Source: Streptomyces sp. NBC_01471 (lineage in GTDB: Bacteria > Actinomycetota > Actinomycetes > Streptomycetales > Streptomycetaceae). From it: a DNA stretch of 64,000 nt. Of this stretch, positions 35,643 through 44,256 are shown one piece after another. Under the pieces are notes generated by a model. It ran no database searches and was not told the DNA's origin. It worked only from the letters and a program-made list of their open reading frames with translations. Location of the stretch: NCBI RefSeq assembly GCF_041438865.1, contig NZ_CP109450.1, forward strand, positions 2,645,001 to 2,709,000, read 5' to 3'. The position numbers and the translations under genes are program-made. The first letter of the stretch is position 1; every line of letters starts with the position of its first letter.

Positions 35643-37143
35643 CAACGCCGTTCAGTTAGGCGTGGAAGTCGTTCGTCAAGGCTGGTGAACGAGGCAGCGG
35701 AGCTGCTGTAGAAGAGGGATGTCACTCCAAGACATCCTCACCACAGGAGCTCCGCTGTTGGAACAGGCTGCCATATCAAGGACCGTCGGGGTAGCGGCAG
35801 GGGTGTTCGCACCGGGGCATATCGGTGAGCTGACCCGGATCGTTCCGTTCGAGATGGTCGATGAAGTGCTGGAACAGACCGGTGCGGTGCAGCGCAGGGT
35901 CCGGCTGGTGCCGGCGCGGGTCACGGTCTACCTGCTGCTGGCCGCGGCACTCTTCAACGGGCTGGGCTATCAGCAGGTTTTCGACCGGTTATGCGCCGGG
36001 CTGGCGAGCCTGGCACCAGTCCGGCCCAGTGGCAGCGCTCTTCGCCAGGCCCGCCAACGGCTGGGGCCGGCACCGATGAAAGCCCTGTTCGACCTGGTGA
36101 GTGGGCCTGCGGCCACGACCGCTGCCGCCGGGCGATGGCGAGGTCTGAGGGTCGTGGCAGTCGACGGCACCCTTCTGTCGGTCCCGGACTGCCCGGCCAA
36201 CCTTGCGGTGTTCACCCGGCAGCGGCTCGGCAACGGGATCTCGGGCTACCCGCAACTGCGTCTGGCCGCGCTGGTGGCCTGCGGGACCCGGTCGGTGATC
36301 GGGGCCGTGTTCGGTCCGGCCACGACCGGCGAACTGGAGTACGCCCGCCGCCTGGCGGTGGACCTGCGGGCTGGGATGCTGCTGCTGGGCGACCGGAACT
36401 TCGCCTCCGCCGCATTGCTGAACCAGCTGGCCGCCACCGGCGCCGATCTGCTCGTGCGCTGCAAGACGAACCGGAAGCTGCCACCGTTGGTCCGCTGCCG
36501 TGACGGCTCGACACTGACCCGGATCGGTCCGCTGACCGTGCGTGTCATCGAGGCCGAGATCAGTATCCGCACCGCCCAGGGCACACGCACGGGCCATTAC
36601 CGGCTGCTGACCACCCTCACCGACCCTGACACCCACCCGGCCGGTGAACTCGTCCGGCTCTACCACGAACGCTGGGAGATCGAGACCGCCTACGCGGAGC
36701 TGAAGTCCACGATGCTGGGCGGACGCGTCCTGCGGGCCCGCACCCCGGACGGCATCGAGCAGGAGGTCTGGTCCCTGCTCACCGCCTACCAGGCACTGCG
36801 GACCGCGATGACCGACGCCACCGACAGCATCCCGGGCACCGACCCCGACAGGGCCGGCTTCTTCACCGCCCTCGCCACCGCCCGGGACCAGCTCGTCCTG
36901 GCCGCCGGCATCATCACCGGCACCGACATCGATCTCGTCGGCACCATAGGCCGTCACGTCCTGGCCCACCTCCTGCCCACCCGGCGGGTCCGCACAAAAG
37001 ACCGCATCGTCAAACGAGCAATCTCCAAATACAACGCACGCGGACCCGCCATTGACCGGACCACCTACAAAGCCACCATCAGCATCAACATGCTCACGAG
37101 CAGCCCTTGACACCCCAGGCCCCGCCCTAACTGAACGGCGTTG
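35643..37143 (+). mobile_element. IS4-family insertion sequence, 1,501 bp, complete
   Basis: Perfect 18-bp terminal inverted repeats: caacgccgttcagttagg at 35643-35660 and its complement at 37126-37143. They are flanked by the 10-bp direct duplication gccctagatc (35633-35642 and 37144-37153). One transposase gene fills the element. Exact ends, an intact transposase and an intact target duplication indicate a recent, probably still active, insertion. Confidence 0.95.
35719..37110 (+). CDS. IS4-family transposase
   Basis: 463 residues with the DDE catalytic set: Asp in VVAVDGTLLS, Asp in LLLGDRNFAS, and the YREK box YHERWEIETAYAELK carrying the catalytic Glu. An N-terminal domain (residues 1-90) resembles the IS4 transposase N-terminal region. 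No frameshift or stop is present. The start at 35719 lies 58 bp inside the left inverted repeat. The transposase cuts and rejoins the element's ends. Confidence 0.95.
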   Translation: MSLQDILTTGAPLLEQAAISRTVGVAAGVFAPGHIGELTRIVPFEMVDEVLEQTGAVQRRVRLVPARVTVYLLLAAALFNGLGYQQVFDRLCAGLASLAPVRPSGSALRQARQRLGPAPMKALFDLVSGPAATTAAAGRWRGLRVVAVDGTLLSVPDCPANLAVFTRQRLGNGISGYPQLRLAALVACGTRSVIGAVFGPATTGELEYARRLAVDLRAGMLLLGDRNFASAALLNQLAATGADLLVRCKTNRKLPPLVRCRDGSTLTRIGPLTVRVIEAEISIRTAQGTRTGHYRLLTTLTDPDTHPAGELVRLYHERWEIETAYAELKSTMLGGRVLRARTPDGIEQEVWSLLTAYQALRTAMTDATDSIPGTDPDRAGFFTALATARDQLVLAAGIITGTDIDLVGTIGRHVLAHLLPTRRVRTKDRIVKRAISKYNARGPAIDRTTYKATISINMLTSSP

Positions 37144-37153
37144 GCCCTAGATC
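37144..37153. repeat. Right copy of the IS target-site duplication
   Basis: gccctagatc, identical to 35633-35642. The cta at 37147-37149 is the TAG stop codon of the GntP permease gene, so duplication of the target left the reading frame and its stop intact. Confidence 0.93.
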
Positions 37154-38616
37154 ACCAGACTGAGCAGCGCGGCGACCACGAAGCCCGCCACCGACAGGAC
37201 CGATTCGAGGACCGTCCAGGACTTCAGGGTGTCGCGTTCCGAGATGCCGAAGTACTTGGCGACCATCCAGAATCCGCCGTCGTTGACGTGCGAGGCGAAG
37301 ATCGAGCCGGCCGAGATGGCCATGATGATCAGCGCGAGGTGGGGCTGCGAGAGGTGCTGGCCGTCGACCAGCGGCAGGACGATGCCGGCCGTGGTCACGA
37401 TCGCCACGGTGGCGCTGCCCTGGGCCACCCGCAGCACCAGCGAGATCAGATAGGCGAGCACGATGACCGGCAGGCCCACGTCGTTGAAGGTCTTGGACAG
37501 CGCGCCCGCGATGCCGCTGCCGCTGAGGACCGCACCGAAGATGCCGCCCGCGCCGACCACCAGCAGGATGTTGCCGACCGGCTTGAGCGAGGCGGTCGAG
37601 ACCGCTTCGAGGGACTTGCGCGACCAGCCGCGGCGGATGCCCAGCAGGTAGTACGAGAGGAACAGCGCGATCGTCAGGGCGACGAAGGGGTGGCCGAAGA
37701 ACTCCAGGACCGAGCGGAGCGTCGAGGGGTCCAGCGCGATCGAGGAGAACGTCGCCAGCAGGATCAGGATCAGCGGGGTCCCGATGATCGCGAGGACCGT
37801 GCCCAGCGGGACCGGCTTCTCCTGCGGCTTGACCCCGAGGGCCCGCTGCTCGGCGACGACCGCCGCCTTGGCCTCCTCGGCGGCCTCGACCATGTCCTGC
37901 GGCACTGCGACGAAGAGGCGCTTGCCGATCCACGCCGCGTACACCCAGGCGGCCAGCACGGCGGGGATGCCGCAGGCGGCGCCGATCAGGATGACCCAGC
38001 CGAGCGAGACGTGGAAGAGCGCGGCGGCGGCGACCGGACCCGGGTGCGGCGGCAGGAACGCGTGGGTCATCGACAGGCCCGCGAGCAGCGGCATCGCGTA
38101 CAGGACGATGGACTTGCCGGACCGCTTGGCGGCCGCGTAGACGATCGGCGCGAGGACGAAGATGCCGACGTCGAAGAAGATCGGGATGCCGAAGATGAGG
38201 CCGGTGAGACCCATCGCGAGCGGGGCGCGCTTCTCACCGAAGAGGTTGAGCAGCCGGGCGCTCAGCACCTCCGCGCCGCCCGAGACCTCAAGGATCGAGC
38301 CGAGCATCGTACCGAGGCCGATGATGATCGCGATGTGCCCGAGGATGCCGCCCATGCCCGACTCGATCATCGAGACGGACGACGACTTCTGGACCGTGCC
38401 GAAGAGTTCGGTGACGGAGAGTCCGGCACCGAGGCCGACGGCTATGGAGACGCCGAGCAGCGCGACGAACGGCTGCAGCCTGACCTTGATGATCAGGAAG
38501 AGGAGGAGCGCGATGCCGAGGACGGCGACGGTCAGCAGACCGGTGGTGCCCCCGACGATGGCGAGCAGGCCGCCGGTGTGGGGTGGCGCTGCGGGGGTCT
38601 CAGCGGCGAAGTACAT
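37147..38616 (-). CDS. GntP-family gluconate/sugar-acid permease
   Basis: 489 residues with 12-14 membrane helices and GntP-family stretches: FVALLGVSIAVGLGAGLS, GMGGILGHIAIIIGLGTMLG, the GLTGLIFGIPIFFDVGIFVLAPIVYAAAKRSG block, and AFLPPHPGPVAAAALF. The family are proton symporters for gluconate, D-serine and related acids. The neighbours (sugar kinase, IclR regulator, RidA, D-amino-acid enzymes) make a sugar acid or D-hydroxy amino acid the likely substrate. ATG at 38616. It is the last gene of its unit, 137 bp after ridA. The IS begins directly at its stop codon. Confidence 0.9.
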   Translation of the reverse strand: MYFAAETPAAPPHTGGLLAIVGGTTGLLTVAVLGIALLLFLIIKVRLQPFVALLGVSIAVGLGAGLSVTELFGTVQKSSSVSMIESGMGGILGHIAIIIGLGTMLGSILEVSGGAEVLSARLLNLFGEKRAPLAMGLTGLIFGIPIFFDVGIFVLAPIVYAAAKRSGKSIVLYAMPLLAGLSMTHAFLPPHPGPVAAAALFHVSLGWVILIGAACGIPAVLAAWVYAAWIGKRLFVAVPQDMVEAAEEAKAAVVAEQRALGVKPQEKPVPLGTVLAIIGTPLILILLATFSSIALDPSTLRSVLEFFGHPFVALTIALFLSYYLLGIRRGWSRKSLEAVSTASLKPVGNILLVVGAGGIFGAVLSGSGIAGALSKTFNDVGLPVIVLAYLISLVLRVAQGSATVAIVTTAGIVLPLVDGQHLSQPHLALIIMAISAGSIFASHVNDGGFWMVAKYFGISERDTLKSWTVLESVLSVAGFVVAALLSLVI

Positions 38617-38753
38617 GGGGGAACTCCGTTGTTACCTCGGGAACTTCAGGGCGGGGGACGTCAGCACCCGGGGGTGCGGCGGGGCAGGGTGAAGCGCGGC
38701 ACGGCGCCCCGGAAGGGGGGAGGGGCGCCGTGCCGTGGTGCGGTGCGGCGGTG

Positions 38754-39164
38754 TCAGCCGAGTACGGCCAGCGCGTCGATCTCGATGAGCAGGCCGGGCG
38801 GCAGGCCGACGTAGACCGTCGTACGGGCCGAGGCGGGCTGGGTGAGACCCTGCTCCTCGAAGTACGCGTTGTAGATCTCGTTCAGCTCGGCGAAGTGCGC
38901 GACGTCCGTCAGGTAGACGCGCATCATCATCACGTCGTCCCAGGTGGCGCCGCCCTCCTCCAGGATCGCCTTGACGTTGGCGAAGGTCTGGAGGGTCTGC
39001 TCGCGCAGGGTCGGGCCCGCCGGGGTGGGCGCCTGGCCCTCGACGGCCGGCAGGAAGCCGACCTGGCCGGCGACCTGGAGGATGTTGCCCTTGCGGACGC
39101 CGTGCGAGAACTTCGCGGGCGGCGTCGTGTGGGTGGCGGGGGTGAGAGCGGTCTTCTCGGTCAT
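38754..39164 (-). CDS. ridA: RidA-family enamine/imine deaminase
   Basis: 136 residues, normal for the YjgF/YER057c/UK114 family. Conserved parts are ILQVAGQVGFLP, the helix QTLQTFANVKAILEEGGATWDDVMMMRVYLTD and PASARTTVYVGLPPGLLIEIDALAV with the catalytic-type Arg. RidA proteins hydrolyse reactive 2-aminoacrylate-type imines released by PLP dehydratases. A PLP-dependent DSD1-like enzyme is encoded in the divergent unit, which fits. ATG at 39164 overlaps the IclR stop by 4 bp (ATGA). Confidence 0.93.
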   Translation of the reverse strand: MTEKTALTPATHTTPPAKFSHGVRKGNILQVAGQVGFLPAVEGQAPTPAGPTLREQTLQTFANVKAILEEGGATWDDVMMMRVYLTDVAHFAELNEIYNAYFEEQGLTQPASARTTVYVGLPPGLLIEIDALAVLG

Positions 39165-39955
39165 GCCCTTGCTTCCTTCGGGGGGTGGTGCGGGGGGACG
39201 GTCTTCGGCTGCGGTGCGGTGCCCGCGTACTCGCCGCTGATGGCGTCGGCCGTGCGGCGCACCAGCGGGAGCAGGGTGAGGAGTTCCTCTGCGGTCACGA
39301 CCACATTGGGCGCCGACATCGACATGGCGGCGACAACCCGGCCGTCCACGCCCCGGATGGGGGCTCCGACGCAGTTGATGGACTCCTCGTGGCCACCGAG
39401 GTCGGTGGCCCAGCCCTGTTCGCGCACCGTGGCCAGCTCCTTGAGGAAGGCGCCGGCGTTCGGTGTCGAACGGGCCGTGTAGGTGGGGTAGTCGAGCCGC
39501 TCGGCGACGGTGCGCCGCTCCGGCTCGGGGAGGTCCGCGAGCAGCAGTTTGGCGACGGCCGCCACGGTGATCGCGACGGGCCTGCCGATCCGCGAGTACA
39601 TCCGGACCGGGTAGCGGCTCTCGACCTTGTCGATGTAGAGGACCTCGTTCTCCTCGTACACCGCGAGGTGCACGGTGTGCCCGCACTCCTCGTTCAGCCT
39701 GGCCAGATGGGGGTGCGCGATCTCCCGTACGTCGAGGTTCTCGACGGCTTCCTGGGCGAGCGCGAAGAGGCGGGTGCCGAGGCGGTAGCGCTGGTCCTGC
39801 TGACGGTAGACGAGGCCGTGCTCGTGGAGGGTACGGAGCAGCCGCAGCGCGGTCGACTTGTGGACGCCGAGGCTCTCCGAGACCTGGCCGAGGTCGGCGG
39901 GCCCCCGGGCGAGCAGCGGCAGGATGGAGAGCGCCCGGTCTACGGTCTGGCTCAT
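39161..39955 (-). CDS. IclR-family transcriptional regulator
   Basis: 264 residues. Winged-helix domain at residues 1-60 (TVDRALSILPLLARGPADLGQVSESLGVHKSTALRLLRTLHEHGLV) followed by the IclR effector domain (LAVYEENEVLYIDKVES, PVAITVAAVAKLLLADLP, GGHEESINCVGAPIRG). It lies between the kinase and ridA, overlapping both by ATGA, so it is part of the unit it most likely controls. The palindrome at 41115-41133 in the divergent promoter is the obvious candidate target. IclR proteins can repress or activate, and the effector is unknown. Confidence 0.93.
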   Translation of the reverse strand: MSQTVDRALSILPLLARGPADLGQVSESLGVHKSTALRLLRTLHEHGLVYRQQDQRYRLGTRLFALAQEAVENLDVREIAHPHLARLNEECGHTVHLAVYEENEVLYIDKVESRYPVRMYSRIGRPVAITVAAVAKLLLADLPEPERRTVAERLDYPTYTARSTPNAGAFLKELATVREQGWATDLGGHEESINCVGAPIRGVDGRVVAAMSMSAPNVVVTAEELLTLLPLVRRTADAISGEYAGTAPQPKTVPPHHPPKEARA

Positions 39956-41019
39956 GGCGTACGTACCTCCTCGTCGGCGCCGGTCGTGTCGGACACGGTC
40001 TCGGTCCAGCCGGGGCCGATCCGAAGTGTGCCCCAGGCGGTGTCGTCGAGAGCCACGAGCCGGTCGGCGAGGGCCCGGGACGGCGGGTCGGCCAGGTCGC
40101 CGTGGACGGTGAGGGCGGCGGCGGCCATCAGATGGCCGTGCCGGGCGCGGTCCCGGACCGGGAGGCCGCGCAGGGTGCCGGAGAGGAACCCTGCGGCGAA
40201 GGCGTCGCCCGCGCCGACCGGGGCGACGACGTCCACGCGCAGGGCGGGGACGGTGGTGACGGTGTCCTGCGAGGCGGGGTCCGCGGCGAAGACCACGGCG
40301 CCCGCGGACCCCCGCTTCACGACCAGGACTCCGGGCTCCGGCAGCGCGGCCCTGATCGCGGCAGCGCCCCGGACGCCCCAGGCCGCCTCCGCCTCGTCCT
40401 CGCCGACGAACACCACGTCGGCCCCGCGTGCCAGCTCCAGCAGCACCGCGGGGCCCGCCCCGTCGGCGTCACGCCACAGCCCCGGGCGGAAGTTCACGTC
40501 GAAGGAGACCAGCGGACGGCCCGGCGCCGGCGCGGTCAGTTCGCGCATCAGGGCCAGGCAGCCGGGCGAGAGCGCGGCCGTGATCCCGGAGAGGTGGAGC
40601 ACCTGCCCGGACCACAGCGCGGTGCGGGGCGGCGCACCGGGCGCCATCGCGCTCGCGGCGGACCCGGCGCGGTAGTAGACGACCTCGTGGTGGTCGGCGT
40701 CACGGTCGTCGGCGGTGCGGAAGTAGACGCCGGTGGGGCGGTGCGGGTCGCGCTGGACGGCCGAGGTGTCGACCCCGTACGCCGCGACCGCCTCGGTCAG
40801 GTGGTCGCCGAAGCCGTCGGCGCCGACCCGGCTGATCCACCGCGCGGAGTGCCCGGCGGCGGCCAGCGCACAGGCCACGTTGGACTCGGCGCCGCCGATG
40901 CCCCGGTCGAAGGAGGGGACGTCGGCGAGGCGGCCGGGCCGGGAGGGCAGGAACGTGACCATGGACTCGCCGAGACAGACGACGTCCACTGGGGGCACTG
41001 GGGTGTGCTGGGCGGTCAC
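39952..41019 (-). CDS. PfkB-family sugar-acid kinase (2-keto-3-deoxygluconate kinase-like)
   Basis: 355 residues. Ribokinase-fold motifs: VVCLGESMVTFLP at the N-terminus, FDRGIGGAESNVACALAAAG, WISRVGADGFGDHL and the C-terminal anion-hole signature PVGAGDAFAAGFLSGTL with the catalytic Asp. The GES...GGAESNVA pattern is closest to 2-dehydro-3-deoxygluconokinases, which phosphorylate KDG to KDPG, but the substrate is inferred. GTG at 41019 is used, with GGAG upstream. First gene of the minus-strand unit, with its stop overlapping the iclR start (ATGA). Confidence 0.88.
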   Translation of the reverse strand: MTAQHTPVPPVDVVCLGESMVTFLPSRPGRLADVPSFDRGIGGAESNVACALAAAGHSARWISRVGADGFGDHLTEAVAAYGVDTSAVQRDPHRPTGVYFRTADDRDADHHEVVYYRAGSAASAMAPGAPPRTALWSGQVLHLSGITAALSPGCLALMRELTAPAPGRPLVSFDVNFRPGLWRDADGAGPAVLLELARGADVVFVGEDEAEAAWGVRGAAAIRAALPEPGVLVVKRGSAGAVVFAADPASQDTVTTVPALRVDVVAPVGAGDAFAAGFLSGTLRGLPVRDRARHGHLMAAAALTVHGDLADPPSRALADRLVALDDTAWGTLRIGPGWTETVSDTTGADEEVRTP

Positions 41020-41081
41020 GATGGGTCTCGCTCCTCGGTGGTGGGCGGCCGGGGGCTCCGTTGACCCGGCGATGGCTCGGA

Positions 41082-41110
41082 TGTTAGACAGCGGTGAGCG
41101 ATATGCGCAA
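41082..41110 (-). promoter_or_regulatory. Probable promoter of the kinase/iclR/ridA/gntP unit
   Basis: On the minus strand TTGCGC is followed after 18 bp by TAACAT, a fair -35/-10 pair ending about 60 bp before the kinase start. The -35 element lies close to the palindrome at 41115-41133. Confidence 0.45.
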
Positions 41111-41114
41111 TGAG

Positions 41115-41133
41115 CGTTGCACATGATGCAACG
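41115..41133. promoter_or_regulatory. Palindromic operator in the divergent promoter region
   Basis: CGTTGCA-catga-TGCAACG: 7-bp perfect arms and a 5-bp spacer, set between the divergent kinase and DSD1-like genes. Size and position suit an IclR-type dimer site acting on both directions. It ends 11 bp before the ribosome site of the plus-strand gene. Confidence 0.65.
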
Positions 41134-41153
41134 TGAACTCTCTGGGAGGTTCC

Positions 41154-42458
41154 ATGGCGGGCGCGGCAGGCACGACGGGCGCGGAGAACGCGGCGGACGC
41201 ACGCGAGACCATCGGCGCGGAAGTGGTCGACCACCGCTTCAAGGGGCTGCCGCCCGGCGCCGACGGGCTGACCGTCGCCGCCCTGGCCGCCGAGCGCCGG
41301 AACCTCTTCACCGGCGGGTTCACCACCCCCGTGCTCGCGCTCTCGGCCGAGTCGGTCGAGCACAACCTCGCCCTCATGGAGACGTACTCCACACGGCACG
41401 GCCTCGCCTTCGCCCCGCACGGCAAGACCTCGATGGCCCCGCAGCTCTTCGACCGGCAGGCCGAGCACGGCGCCTGGGGCATCACCCTCGCCGTACCGCA
41501 CCAGGTGCGGGTCGCCCGTGCCTTCGGGGTGCAGCGGATCTTCGTGGCCAACGAGATCGTGGACGCGCCCGCGCTGCGGTGGATCGCCGCCGAGCTGGCC
41601 GCCGACCCCGGCTTCCGCTTCCTCTGCTACGTCGACTCCGTGCGCGGTGTGGAGCTGATGGACGAGGCGCTGCGCGGCTCCGCCCGCCCGGTCGACGTGG
41701 TGGTCGAGCTGGGTGCGGGCGACGGCGCGCGGACCGGCGTGCGGACCCCCGCCGAGTGCGCGGCCGTGGCGGACGCGGTGGCCGCGACGGACACGCTGCG
41801 GCTGGTGGGCGTCGCCGGCTACGAGGGCGAAGTGCCCGACGCCGACACCGAGAGGGTGAGCGCCTGGCTGCGCCGACTCGTCGCGCTCGCCGCCGACTTC
41901 GACCGGGCGGGCCGCTTCGCGGGCGTCGACGAGATCGTGCTGAGCGCGGGCGGCAGCGCCTGGTTCGACGCGGTGGCCGACGTCTTCGCCGAGGTGCCCG
42001 CACTCTCCGTCCCCGTACTGAAGCTGCTGCGCTCGGGCGCCTACGTCTCGCACGACGACGGCCACTACAAGCATCTGACGCCCTTCAACCGGGTGCCGTC
42101 CGAGGGCGCGCTCCAGCCGGCCTTCCGGCTCTGGGCGCAGGTCGTCTCGCGGCCCACCGGGGAACAGGCGTTCGTCAACGCGGGCAAGCGGGACGCGGCG
42201 TACGACCTGGACCTGCCGCAGGCGCAGGCCGTCCGCGACGGGCGCACCGGCGAGGTCCGCCCGGCCGCCGGCATCACGCTCACCGGCCTCTCCGACCAGC
42301 ACGGCTGGCTGCGCACCACCGCCGAGGCACGCCTTGAGGTCGGCGACTGGGTGGGGCTCGGGCTCTCGCACCCCTGCACCTCCTTCGACAAGTGGCAGCT
42401 GATCCCGCTCGTCGAGGCGGACGGCACGGTGACGGACTACATCCGCACGTACTTCTAG
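41154..42458 (+). CDS. PLP-dependent D-threonine aldolase/D-serine dehydratase-like enzyme
   Basis: 434 residues of the alanine-racemase-fold DSD1 group. The N-terminal barrel has the PLP Lys in APHGKTSMAPQLF. Later blocks are VDVVVELGAGDGARTGVR, LVGVAGYEG and LKLLRSGAYVSHDDGHY. The C-terminal metal site LSDQHGWL...LSHPCTSFDKW (His, His, Cys) is the zinc site of D-serine dehydratases and D-threonine aldolases. The reaction is likely deamination or retro-aldol cleavage of a D-hydroxy amino acid. ATG at 41154 follows GGGAGG; a GTG at 41133 lacks one. It forms a unit with the D-aminoacylase gene 48 bp downstream. Confidence 0.88.
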   Translation: MAGAAGTTGAENAADARETIGAEVVDHRFKGLPPGADGLTVAALAAERRNLFTGGFTTPVLALSAESVEHNLALMETYSTRHGLAFAPHGKTSMAPQLFDRQAEHGAWGITLAVPHQVRVARAFGVQRIFVANEIVDAPALRWIAAELAADPGFRFLCYVDSVRGVELMDEALRGSARPVDVVVELGAGDGARTGVRTPAECAAVADAVAATDTLRLVGVAGYEGEVPDADTERVSAWLRRLVALAADFDRAGRFAGVDEIVLSAGGSAWFDAVADVFAEVPALSVPVLKLLRSGAYVSHDDGHYKHLTPFNRVPSEGALQPAFRLWAQVVSRPTGEQAFVNAGKRDAAYDLDLPQAQAVRDGRTGEVRPAAGITLTGLSDQHGWLRTTAEARLEVGDWVGLGLSHPCTSFDKWQLIPLVEADGTVTDYIRTYF

Positions 42459-42506
42459 CGGCCGGCGAGCCGGGCAGCAGAGCAACAGGGCAAGGGAGCA
42501 GGAGCC

Positions 42507-44111
42507 ATGGATCTCGTCATCCGCGACGTGAGGGTGGTGGACGGAACCGGCGGCGACTCGTACCGCGCCGACGTCGCCGTCGACGGCGGCCGCATCACAT
42601 CCATCGTCCGCGAGGGGTCCGGCCAACGGCCCGGCGCACCAAGGGTGGTGGAGGCGCACGGGCTCGCCCTGTCGCCCGGCTTCATCGACATGCACGCCCA
42701 CTCCGACCTGGCGCTGCTGCGCGACCCGGGTCACGAGGCGAAGGCCGCACAGGGCGTGACGCTGGAAGTCCTCGGCCAGGACGGCCTGTCGTACGCGCCG
42801 GTCGACGACCGCACCCGCGCCGAGGTCCGCCGGGCCATCACCGGGTGGAACGGCGACGGCGCGGACATCGACTTCGACTGGCACACCGTCGGCGGCTATC
42901 TGGACCGGCTCGACCGGGGCATCGCGGTGAACGCGGCGTACCTGATCCCGCAGGGCACCCTGCGGATGTACGCGATGGGCTGGGACGACCGGCCCGCCAC
43001 CCCGGCCGAGACCGAGCGGATGAAGCAGCTGGTCGCCGAGGGCATGGAGCAGGGCGCCGTCGGCATGTCGTCGGGGCTCACCTACACCCCGGGCATGTAC
43101 GCGGACGACGCCGAACTCACCGAGCTGTGCCGGGTGGTGGCCTCCTACGGCGGCTACTACTGCCCGCACCACCGCAGTTACGGAGCGGGCGCGCTCCAGG
43201 CGTACCGGGAGATGGTCGGCCTCACCCGCGCCGCGGGCTGCGCGCTCCATCTCGCCCACGCCACCATGAACTTCGGCGTGAACAAGGGGAAGGCGCCCGA
43301 ACTGCTCGCCCTCCTGGACGACGCCCTGGACGGCGGCGCGGACATCTCCCTCGACACCTACCCGTACACCCCGGGCTGCACGACGCTCGTCGCCATGCTC
43401 CCCAGCTGGGCGAGCGAGGGCGGGCCGGACGCGATCATGGGGCGGCTCCGGGACGAGGAGACGGCCCGGAAGATCCGCCAGGTCATGGAGGTCGAGGGGG
43501 CCGACGGCTGCCACGGGGTGCCCATCGAGTGGGACGCCATCGAGATCTCCGGGGTGTCCGACCCCGCGCTGAGCGGCTATGTCGGCCGGACCGTCGCGGC
43601 CAGTGCGCGCGAGCGCGGCGAGGAGCCGTGGGTGACGGCGCGGCGGCTGCTGATCGAGGACCGGCTCGGTTCGACGATCCTCCAGCACGTCGGCCACGAG
43701 GAGAACGTCCGGCGGATCATGCGCCACCGCGTGCACACCGGCGGCAGCGACGGGATCCTCCAGGGGACCAAGCCGCACCCCCGCGCGTACGGCACCTTCC
43801 CCCAGTACCTGGGCCGGTACGTACGGGAGCTGGGCGTGCTGTCGCTGGAGGAGTGCGTGGCTCATCTCACCTCGCGCCCGGCGGCCCGGCTGCGGCTGCC
43901 GGACCGCGGCCTGGTCCGTGAGGGCTACCGCGCCGACCTGGTCCTCTTCGATCCGGAGACCGTCGCGGCGGGCTCCACGTTCGAGGTGCCGCGCACCCTG
44001 CCGACCGGCATCCCGCACGTCCTGATCGACGGCCGCTTCGTGATCGAGGACGGCCGGCGCACGGATGTGCTCGCGGGCCGCTCGGTCCGGCGTACACCCG
44101 GCGGGGCCTGA
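42507..44111 (+). CDS. N-acyl-D-amino-acid deacylase
   Basis: 534 residues of the amidohydrolase superfamily, D-aminoacylase branch. MDLVIRDVRVVDGTGG at the start, the metal site GFIDMHAHSDLALL, GVTLEVLGQDGLSYAP, MSSGLTYTPGMYA, CPHHRSYG, TYPYTPGCTTLVAMLP, and the C-terminal HLTSRPAARLRLPDRGLVREGYRADLVLFDP beta-sandwich closure. It would free D-amino acids from N-acyl forms, feeding the DSD1-like enzyme encoded just before it. ATG at 42507. A strong hairpin follows. Confidence 0.92.
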   Translation: MDLVIRDVRVVDGTGGDSYRADVAVDGGRITSIVREGSGQRPGAPRVVEAHGLALSPGFIDMHAHSDLALLRDPGHEAKAAQGVTLEVLGQDGLSYAPVDDRTRAEVRRAITGWNGDGADIDFDWHTVGGYLDRLDRGIAVNAAYLIPQGTLRMYAMGWDDRPATPAETERMKQLVAEGMEQGAVGMSSGLTYTPGMYADDAELTELCRVVASYGGYYCPHHRSYGAGALQAYREMVGLTRAAGCALHLAHATMNFGVNKGKAPELLALLDDALDGGADISLDTYPYTPGCTTLVAMLPSWASEGGPDAIMGRLRDEETARKIRQVMEVEGADGCHGVPIEWDAIEISGVSDPALSGYVGRTVAASARERGEEPWVTARRLLIEDRLGSTILQHVGHEENVRRIMRHRVHTGGSDGILQGTKPHPRAYGTFPQYLGRYVRELGVLSLEECVAHLTSRPAARLRLPDRGLVREGYRADLVLFDPETVAAGSTFEVPRTLPTGIPHVLIDGRFVIEDGRRTDVLAGRSVRRTPGGA

Positions 44112-44149
44112 GAGGCCGCCCGGCGGCCACCGTCCCCGCCCGCCGACCG

Positions 44150-44185
44150 CGGCCCGTCCTGCCTCTCCCCCGGCAGGACGGGCCG
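44150..44185 (+). terminator. Hairpin after the D-aminoacylase gene
   Basis: 14-bp perfect stem (44150-44163 with 44172-44185) and an 8-base loop, about 40 bp after the stop. Confidence 0.8.
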
Positions 44186-44256
44186 CTTCCGTCCGGCTCC
44201 CCCCTGTGGGCGAAAACACCGGGCCGTCGCGGTCATGTCACCGTAAGGTTGCGGAC

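Noticed and set aside
35719..37110. Transposase as part of a larger composite transposon
   Set aside because: Both ends and the target duplication closely bracket this single gene; no second copy is in the window.
37141..38814. 557-codon plus-strand frame opposite the GntP gene
   Set aside because: Asp/Glu/Arg-rich antisense shadow; the permease frame is unambiguous.
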